Part shown: piece after piece, positions 1 through 5,612 of the stretch
Numbering within the stretch: position 1 is the stretch's first letter
Layout: each line of letters starts with the position of its first letter
Origin: CAZUZD01 sp964624465
Lineage (GTDB): Bacteria; Planctomycetota; Planctomycetia; Isosphaerales; Isosphaeraceae
NCBI GenBank assembly: GCA_964624465.1
Contig: CAZUZD010000293.1
Location: 1-7,726 of the forward strand
DNA length: 7,726 nucleotides
Direction of reading: 5' to 3'
Notes under the pieces: model-generated
What the model saw: the letters and a program-made list of their open reading frames with translations, nothing else
Databases searched by the model: none
What the model was told of the DNA's origin: nothing
Translations under genes and position numbers: made by a program

Positions 1-246
1 CTCGTCGACGGCGCGGCGGGCCCGATTCGCGGCGGTCCGGGGGGCCGGCTTGGTCCGCGGGGCCGGCGGGTCGGCCACCGCGTCAGGCTCGTCCGGGTCC
101 GCGGCGTCGGCGTCGTCGAGCGACTCAAGCCGCTCCCCCTCGGGGGCGATCAGGTTGCGGACCCACGACAGACCGGGGCCGTTGACCGCGGCGCCCCCGG
201 CGAACGATGCGCCGATCAATGCGACGACCAGGATCGCCTTGCGCAC
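1..246 (-). CDS. Partial small exported or membrane-anchored protein of unknown function (C-terminus beyond window)
   Basis: I do not recognise a named family. Reading the minus strand from a GTG at 246-244 gives 82 uninterrupted codons to the window edge with no stop. The N-terminus begins VRKAILVVALIGASFAGGAA, a short basic start followed by about 17 hydrophobic residues, which looks like a signal peptide or single membrane anchor. After about residue 35 it becomes a low-complexity acidic and then Pro/Ala/Arg-rich stretch (LDDADAADPDEPDAVADPP), typical of a disordered linker outside the membrane. The start is supported by GGAGG at nine bases upstream. No ATG precedes it in frame nearby, so an ATG-only gene caller would miss it. 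It is transcribed away from the small membrane gene at 489. The rest of the protein is not visible, so no function is proposed. Confidence 0.7.
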   Translation of the reverse strand, partial: MRKAILVVALIGASFAGGAAVNGPGLSWVRNLIAPEGERLESLDDADAADPDEPDAVADPPAPRTKPAPRTAANRARRAVDE

Positions 247-488
247 TGTGAGCCGCCTCCGTGCCTGCCCCGCCCCTGGCTGTGCTCTGTCCGACCCGCC
301 GCGTCCGTTCGGGGGCAAGATCGGCGGGCGGCCGACGAACCCCTCTCCAGGCGGGCCCGGATCCCGGGCGGTCGGGGATTGGACCTCAGGCCGCCGGATC
401 GGGCAAGCCCAGTTCCCCCCGGCCGGCCGCCGCCGCCGGGCGGGGCCTCCATTCCCGCCCCGGCGGCCGTCGTGCTAGGCTGGTGCCC
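247..488. other. Divergent intergenic spacer
   Basis: This 242-base GC-rich spacer lies between the minus-strand gene starting at 246 and the plus-strand gene starting at 489, so it should hold both promoters. I see no clear -35/-10 pair on either strand. TAGGCT at 476-481, just before the ATG at 489, is the only vaguely -10-like hexamer and is too weak to call. The GGAGG serving the minus-strand gene lies at 256-260. Confidence 0.5.
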
Positions 489-719
489 ATGATCGTGTTG
501 CAGTGGCTGGGCCGCCTGTTCGCCGTCGCCTGGTGGCTGCTGACGCTCCCGTTCCGGCTGGTCGGCCTGCTGGTCGCCCTGCTCGGCCGGATGCTCGGGC
601 TCGGCCTCGGCTTCGCGCTCATGGTCCTGGGCGTCGCCCTGGGGGCCGGCTCGCTGTACATCGTCGGCATCCCGGTCTTCATCGTCGGCCTGATCCTCAC
701 CGTCCGCAGCGTGGGCTAG
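489..719 (+). CDS. Small hydrophobic membrane protein of unknown function
   Basis: This 76-residue protein is almost entirely hydrophobic, with only scattered arginines and no acidic residues. It begins MIVLQWLGRLFAVAWWLLTL. Three or four short hydrophobic stretches (about residues 4-20, 23-34, 36-54 and 56-73) suggest a compact inner-membrane protein with two to three spanning helices, hinged by Arg-containing turns near residues 23 and 34. The frame is open back to about 261, but the upstream residues are Pro/Arg-rich filler unlike a protein start, so I chose ATG 489; GTG 483 is in frame and possible. AGG at 477-479 could serve as a weak ribosome site. The next gene is 337 bases away with a strong palindrome between them, so it is probably a single-gene unit. 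I do not recognise the family and no function can be assigned. Confidence 0.6.
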   Translation: MIVLQWLGRLFAVAWWLLTLPFRLVGLLVALLGRMLGLGLGFALMVLGVALGAGSLYIVGIPVFIVGLILTVRSVG

Positions 720-748
720 GCCGGGGCTGCCGGGAGATCGAACCCGTT

Positions 749-830
749 CGCACCGGTCTGGTAGGGTCCGCTGTGCGGACCGATCCGAACGGAAGCCGGT
801 CCGCACAGCGGACCTTACCAGACCGGTGCG
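749..830. repeat. Long inverted repeat of two GTAG-headed REP-like units
   Basis: Arms at 749-781 and 798-830 (33 bases each) are reverse complements except for one base, which would still form a G-U pair in RNA; G782-C797 adds a further pair. The intervening loop is about 14 bases. Each arm itself contains a shorter palindrome: the left arm has GTAG at 761-764 followed by GGTCCGC-TGT-GCGGACC (765-781), and the right arm is the inverted copy with GTAA instead of GTAG. A tetranucleotide head followed by a short hairpin, arranged as an inverted pair, resembles REP/BIME elements linked to RAYT transposases. Lying about 30 bases after the stop of the small membrane gene, it could also act as a transcription barrier, but there is no T tract. 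Confidence 0.8.
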
Positions 831-859
831 GACCGATCTGGATGGAGGACGGTCCGCAC
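773..859. repeat. Two tandem palindromic units with a 53-base period
   Basis: The 34-base unit at 773-806 (GTGCGGACC, 16-base loop, GGTCCGCAC) recurs at 826-859 with identical nine-base arms and the same loop length. The two loops agree at 11 of 16 positions. The units overlap the long inverted repeat at 749-830, so the hairpin at 826-859 and the long hairpin cannot both form fully. The arms are conserved and the loops drifted, which fits selection or a copying mechanism acting on the palindrome. Confidence 0.75.
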
Positions 860-1056
860 GGTCGTCCTTCCGGACCCACGGCCCCGACCTCGGGTCCGAT
901 CGAACCGAGGGGCCCTGGCCGTCGAATGACACGGGACCCGTTCGTGGGGCGTGCCGAACCGGTCGCCGGCCGGTCGGGTCTGGAGAGAGCGTCGCCGGGG
1001 ACGGTACCGATCCCGGATGGGAATGGCCCGCGCTGGCGGGCCTGGGGGGATCGCCG

Positions 1057-1476
1057 ATGCTGACCATCAACGACCGGATCGCGATCCCGCTGGGCGAGTT
1101 CCAGTTCGACTTCGCGCGCTCGGGCGGGCCCGGGGGCCAGAACGTCAACAAGGTCGCCTCCAAGGCGATCCTGCGCTGGAGCCCGGCGGCGAGCCCGAGC
1201 CTGCCGCCGGCGGTCAAGGCGCGGCTGCTGGCGGCGGTGGCCAACAAGCTGACCGTCGAGGGGGAGCTCGTCATCACCTCGCAGCTGACCCGCGACCAGG
1301 GCCGGAACGTCGACGACTGCCTGGAGAAGGTGCGGCAGCTCGTGCTGGCCGTCGCCGTGCCCCCCAAGGTGCGCCGGCCCACGAAGCCGACGTACGGCTC
1401 GCAGACCCGACGGCTGGCGAGCAAGGCGAAGCGCTCGGCCGCCAAGCAGCTCCGCCGCGGCCCGGTCGGCGACTGA
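1057..1476 (+). CDS. arfB: Alternative ribosome-rescue peptidyl-tRNA hydrolase ArfB
   Basis: This 139-residue protein matches ArfB (YaeJ) in length (E. coli about 140) and layout. ArfB enters ribosomes stalled at the end of an mRNA lacking a stop codon and hydrolyses the peptidyl-tRNA, acting in the cytoplasm as a back-up to tmRNA. The release-factor-like catalytic domain contains RSGGPGGQNVNK, with the hydrolytic GGQ at residues 26-28, followed by a β/α core including ITSQLTRDQGRN. After a short linker the C-terminus is strongly basic (VRRPTKPTYGSQTRRLASKA, then further Lys/Arg). In the characterised protein this tail enters the empty mRNA channel; the KPT and RRL signatures are present, so it looks intact. 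ATG 1057 is preceded by GGGGGGA at six bases and gives a family-typical N-terminus; upstream in-frame sequence is unrelated filler. The cysteine desulfurase begins 86 bases downstream on the same strand. Confidence 0.93.
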   Translation: MLTINDRIAIPLGEFQFDFARSGGPGGQNVNKVASKAILRWSPAASPSLPPAVKARLLAAVANKLTVEGELVITSQLTRDQGRNVDDCLEKVRQLVLAVAVPPKVRRPTKPTYGSQTRRLASKAKRSAAKQLRRGPVGD

Positions 1477-1562
1477 CCCGAATCGAACCGCCCCGCGACG
1501 TCCCCGTGTTCCCCGGCGCGGCCCTCGCCGCGCCGGGCCCTCGGATCCGGATCCCGCGCCCG

Positions 1563-2714
1563 ATGGACCCGATCGACCTCGACCAGAACGCGACCACGCC
1601 GCTCGACCCCGCCGTGCTGGAGGCGATGCGGCCGCACTGGCTGGCCGGCGGCAACCCCGAGAGCCGCCACGCCGCCGGCCGCGCCGCCGGGCGCGCCTGG
1701 GACGCCGCCCGCGAGCAGGTCGCCGCCCTCCTGGGCGCCGAGGCCCGCTCGGTCGTCTTCACCGCCGGCGGCACCGAGGCGAACAACCTCGCCCTGTTCG
1801 GACTCGCCGGCGATGGCCACGGCCCCGGCCACGGCGTCACCAGCCCGATCGAGCACCCGGCGGTCGCTGGACCGATCGCGCGGCTGGAGGCGCGCGGGCT
1901 GGCCGTCGACCGCGCCGGCGTGAGCGCCGAGGGCGTGGCCGACGCGGCGGCGATGGCGAGCCTCCTGCGTCCAGGCGCCACCCGGTTCGCGGCCCTGATG
2001 CTGGCCAGCAACGAGACCGGGGCGATCCAGCCGGTGGCCGAGCTGGCGGCCCTGGCGGCTGAGCGGGGCGTGCCGGTGCACACCGACGCGGCGCAGGCCG
2101 TGGGGCGGATCGCGGTCGACTTCCGGGCCCTGGGGGTGGCGACCCTGGCCGCCAGCGCCCACAAGTTCCACGGGCCGGTCGGTGTGGGTCTGCTGCTGGT
2201 GCGACCGGGGGTGACCCTGGCCCCGCTGCTCGTCGGCGGCGGCCAGCAGGGGAACCTCAGGCCCGGCACGCCGCCGGTGGCGCTGGCGGTGGGCCTGGCC
2301 GCCGCGCTGGGGCGCTGGCAGGCCGAGTCCGACGCGCGGATCGCCCGCTGGCGCGTCCTGCGCAACCGCCTCGAATCGGGCCTGGTCGCCGCCCTGGGCG
2401 CCGACCGCGTGGTGCGCCACGGGCCCGCCGACGAGGCCCGGCGGCTGCCGCAGACGTTGAACCTGGGGTTCCCCGGGCTCGACGCCGATGCGCTGCTGAT
2501 CGGGCTCGACCAGGCCGGCGTGGCGGTCTCGCTGGGCTCGGCCTGCGCCAGCGGCTCGACCCGGCCGTCGCCGACGCTGGTGGCCATGGGCGTGCCGGCC
2601 GACCACCTGCGCTCGGCGGTGCGGTTCAGCCTGGGGGCGACGACGACCGCCGCCGACATCGACGCCGCCGTGGCCCGGCTGGCGGCCATCGCCGGCCGGC
2701 TCGCGCCGCGCTGA
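1563..2714 (+). CDS. Cysteine desulfurase, NifS/IscS family (class V aminotransferase fold)
   Basis: This 383-residue PLP enzyme is predicted to convert L-cysteine to L-alanine and place sulfur on a cysteine persulfide for Fe-S cluster, thiamine or tRNA thiolation. The N-terminus (IDLDQNATTPLDPAVLEAM) is the usual family opening. Visible signatures are TAGGTEANNLAL (67-78), His98 in PIEHPAV stacking on PLP, SNETGAI (149-155), Asp175 and Gln178 in HTDAAQAVG, and the PLP lysine Lys201 in SAHKFHGPVG. GGGQQGN with RPGT follows, then the catalytic Cys328 in SLGSACASGST, a group I (NifS/IscS-like) loop. All key residues are present, so it should be active. The frame is open far upstream, but ATG 1563 gives the correct start; its ribosome site is weak. 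No scaffold protein (IscU), regulator (IscR) or tRNA thiolase is adjacent, so the sulfur acceptor is unknown and iscS versus a paralogue cannot be decided. Confidence 0.9.
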   Translation: MDPIDLDQNATTPLDPAVLEAMRPHWLAGGNPESRHAAGRAAGRAWDAAREQVAALLGAEARSVVFTAGGTEANNLALFGLAGDGHGPGHGVTSPIEHPAVAGPIARLEARGLAVDRAGVSAEGVADAAAMASLLRPGATRFAALMLASNETGAIQPVAELAALAAERGVPVHTDAAQAVGRIAVDFRALGVATLAASAHKFHGPVGVGLLLVRPGVTLAPLLVGGGQQGNLRPGTPPVALAVGLAAALGRWQAESDARIARWRVLRNRLESGLVAALGADRVVRHGPADEARRLPQTLNLGFPGLDADALLIGLDQAGVAVSLGSACASGSTRPSPTLVAMGVPADHLRSAVRFSLGATTTAADIDAAVARLAAIAGRLAPR

Positions 2715-2844
2715 GCCCGGCCGCCGGGTCGCCCCGGGGCCGCTGCGCCCTTGTCGCGGCCGCCGGGTTGTTCGATCTTCGGGGGCATCGCGTTCCGGGG
2801 CCGCCCGTGCCCCGCCCCCCTGGACGAGCTGACTGGAGCCGCCC

Positions 2845-3768
2845 GTGTTCATCGACGATGACCTGATCGACCGCATCCGGGTCCGGCCGGGGTCGAGCGT
2901 CGCGCTCAAGGACTACAACACCGACTGGGCCGTGACGAAGCGGCTCCGCGCCGCGGGCAAGGAGGCGGTCAAGGCGCGGGCGCTGGAGGTGCTCGACGAG
3001 GGCCGCACCGCCCTGGCCCGGGAGCAGGAGCGGCTCTACGCCGACGACCATCGCGCCGTGCTGGCGATCTTCCAGGCGATGGACGCCGCCGGCAAGGACA
3101 GCGCCATCAAGCACGTCATGTCGGGCATCAACCCGCAGGGCTGCCAGGTCTTCAGCTTCAAGCAGCCCTCCAGCGAGGAGCTCGACCACGACTTCCTCTG
3201 GCGGTGCGTGAAGTGCCTGCCCGAGCGCGGCCGCATCGGCATCTTCAACCGCTCGTACTACGAGGAGGTGCTCGTCGCCCGCGTGCACCCCGAGATCCTG
3301 GAGCGCCAGAACCTGCCCCCCGGCAAGCGCGGCAAGGAGTTCTGGCGGCAGCGGTACGAGAGCATCAACGACCTGGAGCGGCACCTGACCCGCAACGGCA
3401 CCCTGGTCGTGAAGTTCTTCCTGCACGTCTCGAAGGAGGAGCAGCGCCAGCGGTTCCTCGACCGCCTGAAGCAGGACGACAAGACCTGGAAGTTCGCCCT
3501 CGGCGACGTCGCCGAGCGGGCGCACTGGGACGCGTACATGGAGGCCTACGAGGCGATGCTCTCGGCCACCAGCACCGAGTGGGCGCCCTGGTACGTCGTG
3601 CCCGCCGACCAGAAGTGGGCCACCCGCGCCATCGTCGCCGACGTGCTCGCCACCGCCATGCACGGCCTGAAGCTCGAGTTCCCCGAGTCCCCCGAGTCCG
3701 AGCGCACCGCCCTCGCCGAGGCCCGCCGCCACCTCGAAGCCGAGGGGGACGGCAAGTCGGACGATTGA
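2845..3768 (+). CDS. ppk2: Polyphosphate:nucleotide phosphotransferase, PPK2 family (single domain)
   Basis: This 307-residue soluble enzyme uses inorganic polyphosphate to phosphorylate nucleotides. The kinase core has a Walker A-type loop in FQAMDAAGKDSAIKHVMSG (about 76-94), then NPQGCQVFSFKQPSSEELDH and the Walker B-region motif IGIFNRSYYEEV, with NRSYYEEV at 135-142. The lid is Arg/Lys-rich (PPGKRGKEFWRQRY), and WYVVPADQKWATR closes the core. Length and the HVMSGINPQG style resemble the PPK2 subgroup often placed in class III, able to act on AMP and ADP, but substrate class cannot be proven from sequence alone. The start is GTG 2845, supported by GGAG at 2835-2838 with a six-base spacer. 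The last 25 or so residues are charged and probably disordered. It follows the desulfurase by 130 bases and is convergent with the glycosyltransferase at 4228. Confidence 0.92.
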   Translation: MFIDDDLIDRIRVRPGSSVALKDYNTDWAVTKRLRAAGKEAVKARALEVLDEGRTALAREQERLYADDHRAVLAIFQAMDAAGKDSAIKHVMSGINPQGCQVFSFKQPSSEELDHDFLWRCVKCLPERGRIGIFNRSYYEEVLVARVHPEILERQNLPPGKRGKEFWRQRYESINDLERHLTRNGTLVVKFFLHVSKEEQRQRFLDRLKQDDKTWKFALGDVAERAHWDAYMEAYEAMLSATSTEWAPWYVVPADQKWATRAIVADVLATAMHGLKLEFPESPESERTALAEARRHLEAEGDGKSDD

Positions 3769-3769
3769 T

Positions 3770-3786
3770 CCCGCGCCCCCCGCGGG
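3770..3786 (+). terminator. Possible GC hairpin after ppk2 (no T tract)
   Basis: CCCGCG (3770-3775) pairs with CGCGGG (3781-3786) around a five-C loop, starting two bases after the ppk2 stop codon. It is a very stable six-pair stem, but no run of T follows, so it is not a classical intrinsic terminator. In DNA this GC-rich such stems also arise by chance. Confidence 0.3.
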
Positions 3787-3873
3787 CCCCACGACCGACG
3801 GGACGACGGAGTCGCCAGGGTGCCCGGGTTCCGGCCACGGAGCCCGGATCCAGCAGCCTCGGACTGACTTGCT

Positions 3874-3905
3874 GTGTGCCGGGGCCTGAGCGGAGCGTGG
3901 CCCCG
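3874..3905. repeat. CCTGAGCG-type palindrome, copy 1
   Basis: A lead GTGTGCC (3874-3880) is followed by a seven-pair stem CGGGGCC (3880-3886) / GGCCCCG (3899-3905) around the 12-base loop TGAGCGGAGCGT. A related hairpin with altered but still pairing stem bases occurs at 7482-7514, and a half copy in reverse orientation at 7429-7445. It is therefore a dispersed repeat, not a local accident. Confidence 0.65.
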
Positions 3906-3924
3906 CCGACGATTCGAGAGGCCC

Positions 3925-3954
3925 CCGGGTCCGGGTCTCGCCCGCGGGACCCGG
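3925..3954. repeat. Short perfect inverted repeat
   Basis: CCGGGTCC (3925-3932) pairs with GGACCCGG (3947-3954) across a 14-base loop. It lies between copy 1 of the CCTGAGCG palindrome and the composite repeat. It could be part of a convergent termination zone or a degraded repeat unit; nothing in the sequence decides between these. Confidence 0.45.
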
Positions 3955-3995
3955 CACCCCGGAGCGGACGATGCGGCGGCCCCCGCCCCTGCTTC

Positions 3996-4184
3996 TCGTA
4001 GGGCGGATCAGCGCAGCGTCATCCGCCGGGCCCGCAGGGGACACCCTGCGATCGGCCCATTGGCCGGGTCACGCGGCCCGCATCGGGCCCGCAGGGGAAG
4101 CCGCACGATGCGCCCCTCGGGCGGGTCACGCGGCAGCTCACCGACCCGTCGCGGCGGATGACGCTGCGCGGATCCGCCCTACGA
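3996..4184. repeat. 189-base composite repeat: inverted 33-base GTAG-headed arms around two 57-base tandem units
   Basis: The outer arms (3996-4028 and 4152-4184) are 33 bases and inverted with one mismatch. Each arm contains outward GTAG (3998-4001; reverse-strand copy at 4179-4182) followed by a stem GGCGGAT/ATCCGCC. Between them are two direct copies of a 57-base unit (4028-4084 and 4085-4141). The copies share GGGCCCGCAGGGGA at the start and CGGGTCACGCGGC at the same offset (4065-4077 and 4122-4134), with more diverged middles. The first unit contains a perfect seven-pair stem CGCAGGG (4033-4039) / CCCTGCG (4044-4050). The overall form resembles a BIME-like REP pair or a small non-autonomous element. 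No target-site duplication is visible at the outer ends and there is no transposase in the window. Confidence 0.8.
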
Positions 4185-4227
4185 AATCGAGGAAAACCTG
4201 GGGAGCCGGGATCGGTGGCCCAACGGC

Positions 4228-5607
4228 TCACCAGGCGGGGGGATGGACGCCCTCGCGGAGGCCGCGGGTGACCTCGGTATCGCGCCAGTCCCAGAGGCGG
4301 GCGTGGTCGCGGTCGGCGTTGGTGGGGCTGCGGTGCCAGGAGCTCGGGTAGCAGCAGAAGCCGATGAGCCCCAGGACGACCGACCAGGCGGCGGCCGCGG
4401 CCAGGGCGAGCTGCCAGCCGCGTCGACGGCCGGCGCGGGCCCACTCCAGGCCCAGGCCCAGGAGCATGGCGAACACGGGCACGGCGTCGATCCAGAACCG
4501 GGGGCCGTAGCAGTGGCCGCCCCACCAGCACGAGTACGTGGCCAGCAGGAGGAAGTTGGGGATCAGGGCCAGCGTGAGCCAGAGGCCCAGCGAGTCGGCC
4601 CGCAGCCGCGCCCGCACGGGCGCGGCGGCCAGGGTCGCCAGCGCCAGCGGCACCCAGGGCCAGTAGACGAACAGGCCGTGGCTGGGGCTCACCAGCGTGC
4701 CCAGGCCGCCGCCGACGAGCGAGCCGGTGAACGTCCCTCGGGTGCCGTGGGCCCAGGGGTGCATCCGCTCGATGTCGGCGTAGCCGCCGGTGAGCGTGCC
4801 AAAGAAGTGCACGTTGTACGCCGCCAGCGCGATCCCCCCGGCCAGCGCCGGCAGGGCGAAGGCCCAGCGCGCCGGGCGGTCGTGATGCCGCAGCACCCAC
4901 AGGCCGATCGCCCCGGCGAACACCGCGTCGATCGGCCGGCACGCGACGAGCAGCGCGCACAGGAACCCCGCTCCGGCCAGCGCCACGGTGCCGGGCCGCC
5001 CGGGGCGCAGCAGCCGCCAGGCGGCCGTCAGGCAGAGCACCGCCGGGCCGTGCTGCCAGAGCGCCTGGCTGGCCGTGGGCAGGTACCCCGACCCGACCGC
5101 CGCGATCAGCGCCGCGGGCACGGCCACGCGGCCCAGGCCCAGCGACCGCAGCAGGCCAATGAGCAGCACGGCGGCGATCGCGGTGATCCCCGCCGCCGCG
5201 TGCTTGCCCATCCGCGTCGCCTCGGCGCGGGCGATGATCCGATCGCGCTCCCAGCCGGGGAGCCGGCGGTCGAGCCACCAGAGCTGGGGGGCGATCAGCG
5301 GCACGGCGACGATCGCGGGCCCGACCGGGTAGCGCGAGACGGCGTGCCCGCGCTCGTCGGCGGCGTAGCCCGGCAGCCGGCCATCGGGCGTGCGGAGCAC
5401 CGGCGCGAAGCGGTCGAGCACCAGGCCATCGCCCCGCACCAGCGCCACCGCCTGGAACGCCGCCGGCACCACGTCGCCCCCCCCGATCGACCCCCCCATG
5501 GCCGAGTAGAGCCCGAACAGCCCCAGCCCGACGAGCAGGTCGAGGCCGAGCGTCCGCGCGGGGCTCGGGCGTCGGGTCGGTTCCGGATCGGTGGCGATGG
5601 CGGCCAT
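4228..5607 (-). CDS. Multi-pass membrane glycosyltransferase-like protein (GT-C fold, GT39/PMT_2-like)
   Basis: This 459-residue integral membrane protein has about ten to twelve hydrophobic segments, starting near residue 21 and ending near 417, and a hydrophilic C-terminal tail. The first extracytoplasmic loop has GGGDVVPAAF with Asp45, placed where GT-C enzymes carry their catalytic or metal-binding acidic residue. SRYPVGPAIVAVPLIAP (91-107) and TYSCWWGGHCYGPRFWIDA (357-375) are the kind of motifs found in uncharacterised bacterial relatives of lipid-linked-sugar transferases. The likely role is transfer of a sugar from a polyprenyl-phosphate donor outside the cytoplasmic membrane; donor and acceptor are unknown. 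ATG 5607 lies five bases after the rhaB stop, so the two genes are almost certainly co-transcribed and perhaps translationally coupled. The stop is TGA at 4230-4228. The family call is by fold and motif pattern only. Confidence 0.75.
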   Translation of the reverse strand: MAAIATDPEPTRRPSPARTLGLDLLVGLGLFGLYSAMGGSIGGGDVVPAAFQAVALVRGDGLVLDRFAPVLRTPDGRLPGYAADERGHAVSRYPVGPAIVAVPLIAPQLWWLDRRLPGWERDRIIARAEATRMGKHAAAGITAIAAVLLIGLLRSLGLGRVAVPAALIAAVGSGYLPTASQALWQHGPAVLCLTAAWRLLRPGRPGTVALAGAGFLCALLVACRPIDAVFAGAIGLWVLRHHDRPARWAFALPALAGGIALAAYNVHFFGTLTGGYADIERMHPWAHGTRGTFTGSLVGGGLGTLVSPSHGLFVYWPWVPLALATLAAAPVRARLRADSLGLWLTLALIPNFLLLATYSCWWGGHCYGPRFWIDAVPVFAMLLGLGLEWARAGRRRGWQLALAAAAAWSVVLGLIGFCCYPSSWHRSPTNADRDHARLWDWRDTEVTRGLREGVHPPAW

Positions 5608-5612
5608 GCGGG

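Larger units (their letters stand above)
720..1056. other. Repeat-bearing intergenic region upstream of arfB
   Basis: This 337-base region holds no convincing gene. Its left half carries a long inverted repeat (749-830) and a second related palindrome (826-859), described separately. The right half (860-1056) is GC-rich sequence with a weak six-base stem (CCTCGG 888-893 with CCGAGG 905-910) and ends in GGGGGGA, the arfB ribosome site. The open frames crossing it are rich in Arg, Pro and Gly and have no family resemblance. I see no clear arfB promoter. Confidence 0.5.
3769..4227. other. Convergent intergenic region rich in repeats
   Basis: This 459-base gap separates the 3' ends of ppk2 (plus) and the membrane glycosyltransferase (minus). 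I see no credible gene. It contains, in order, a GC hairpin just after ppk2, two short stems at 3880-3954, and a 189-base composite repeat at 3996-4184, each listed separately. Open frames on both strands here are composed of repeat-derived Gly/Ala/Arg/Pro residues. Confidence 0.6.

Noticed and set aside
749..830. Intrinsic transcription terminator
   Set aside because: The hairpin is strong but has no T tract on either side and a much longer stem than usual; a REP-like inverted pair fits better.
951..1562. N-terminal extension of the cysteine desulfurase
   Set aside because: The extension is antisense-like filler overlapping arfB in another frame. The family N-terminus starts at ATG 1563.
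216..2909. 897-codon open frame on the minus strand
   Set aside because: It lies antisense to arfB and the cysteine desulfurase, is Arg/Gly/Pro/Ala-rich with no family motif, and arises because very high GC content removes stop codons.
4028..4141. Possible CRISPR array from the 57-base tandem units
   Set aside because: There are only two units with no unique spacers between identical repeats, and no cas gene; it is a tandem duplication.
3996..4184. Insertion sequence with terminal inverted repeats
   Set aside because: No transposase is encoded and no target-site duplication is visible at the outer ends; kept as a repeat only.
3971..4351. 126-codon plus-strand frame over the composite repeat
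   Set aside because: Its residues follow the 57-base repeat and it runs antisense into the glycosyltransferase 3' end; no start signal or family match.
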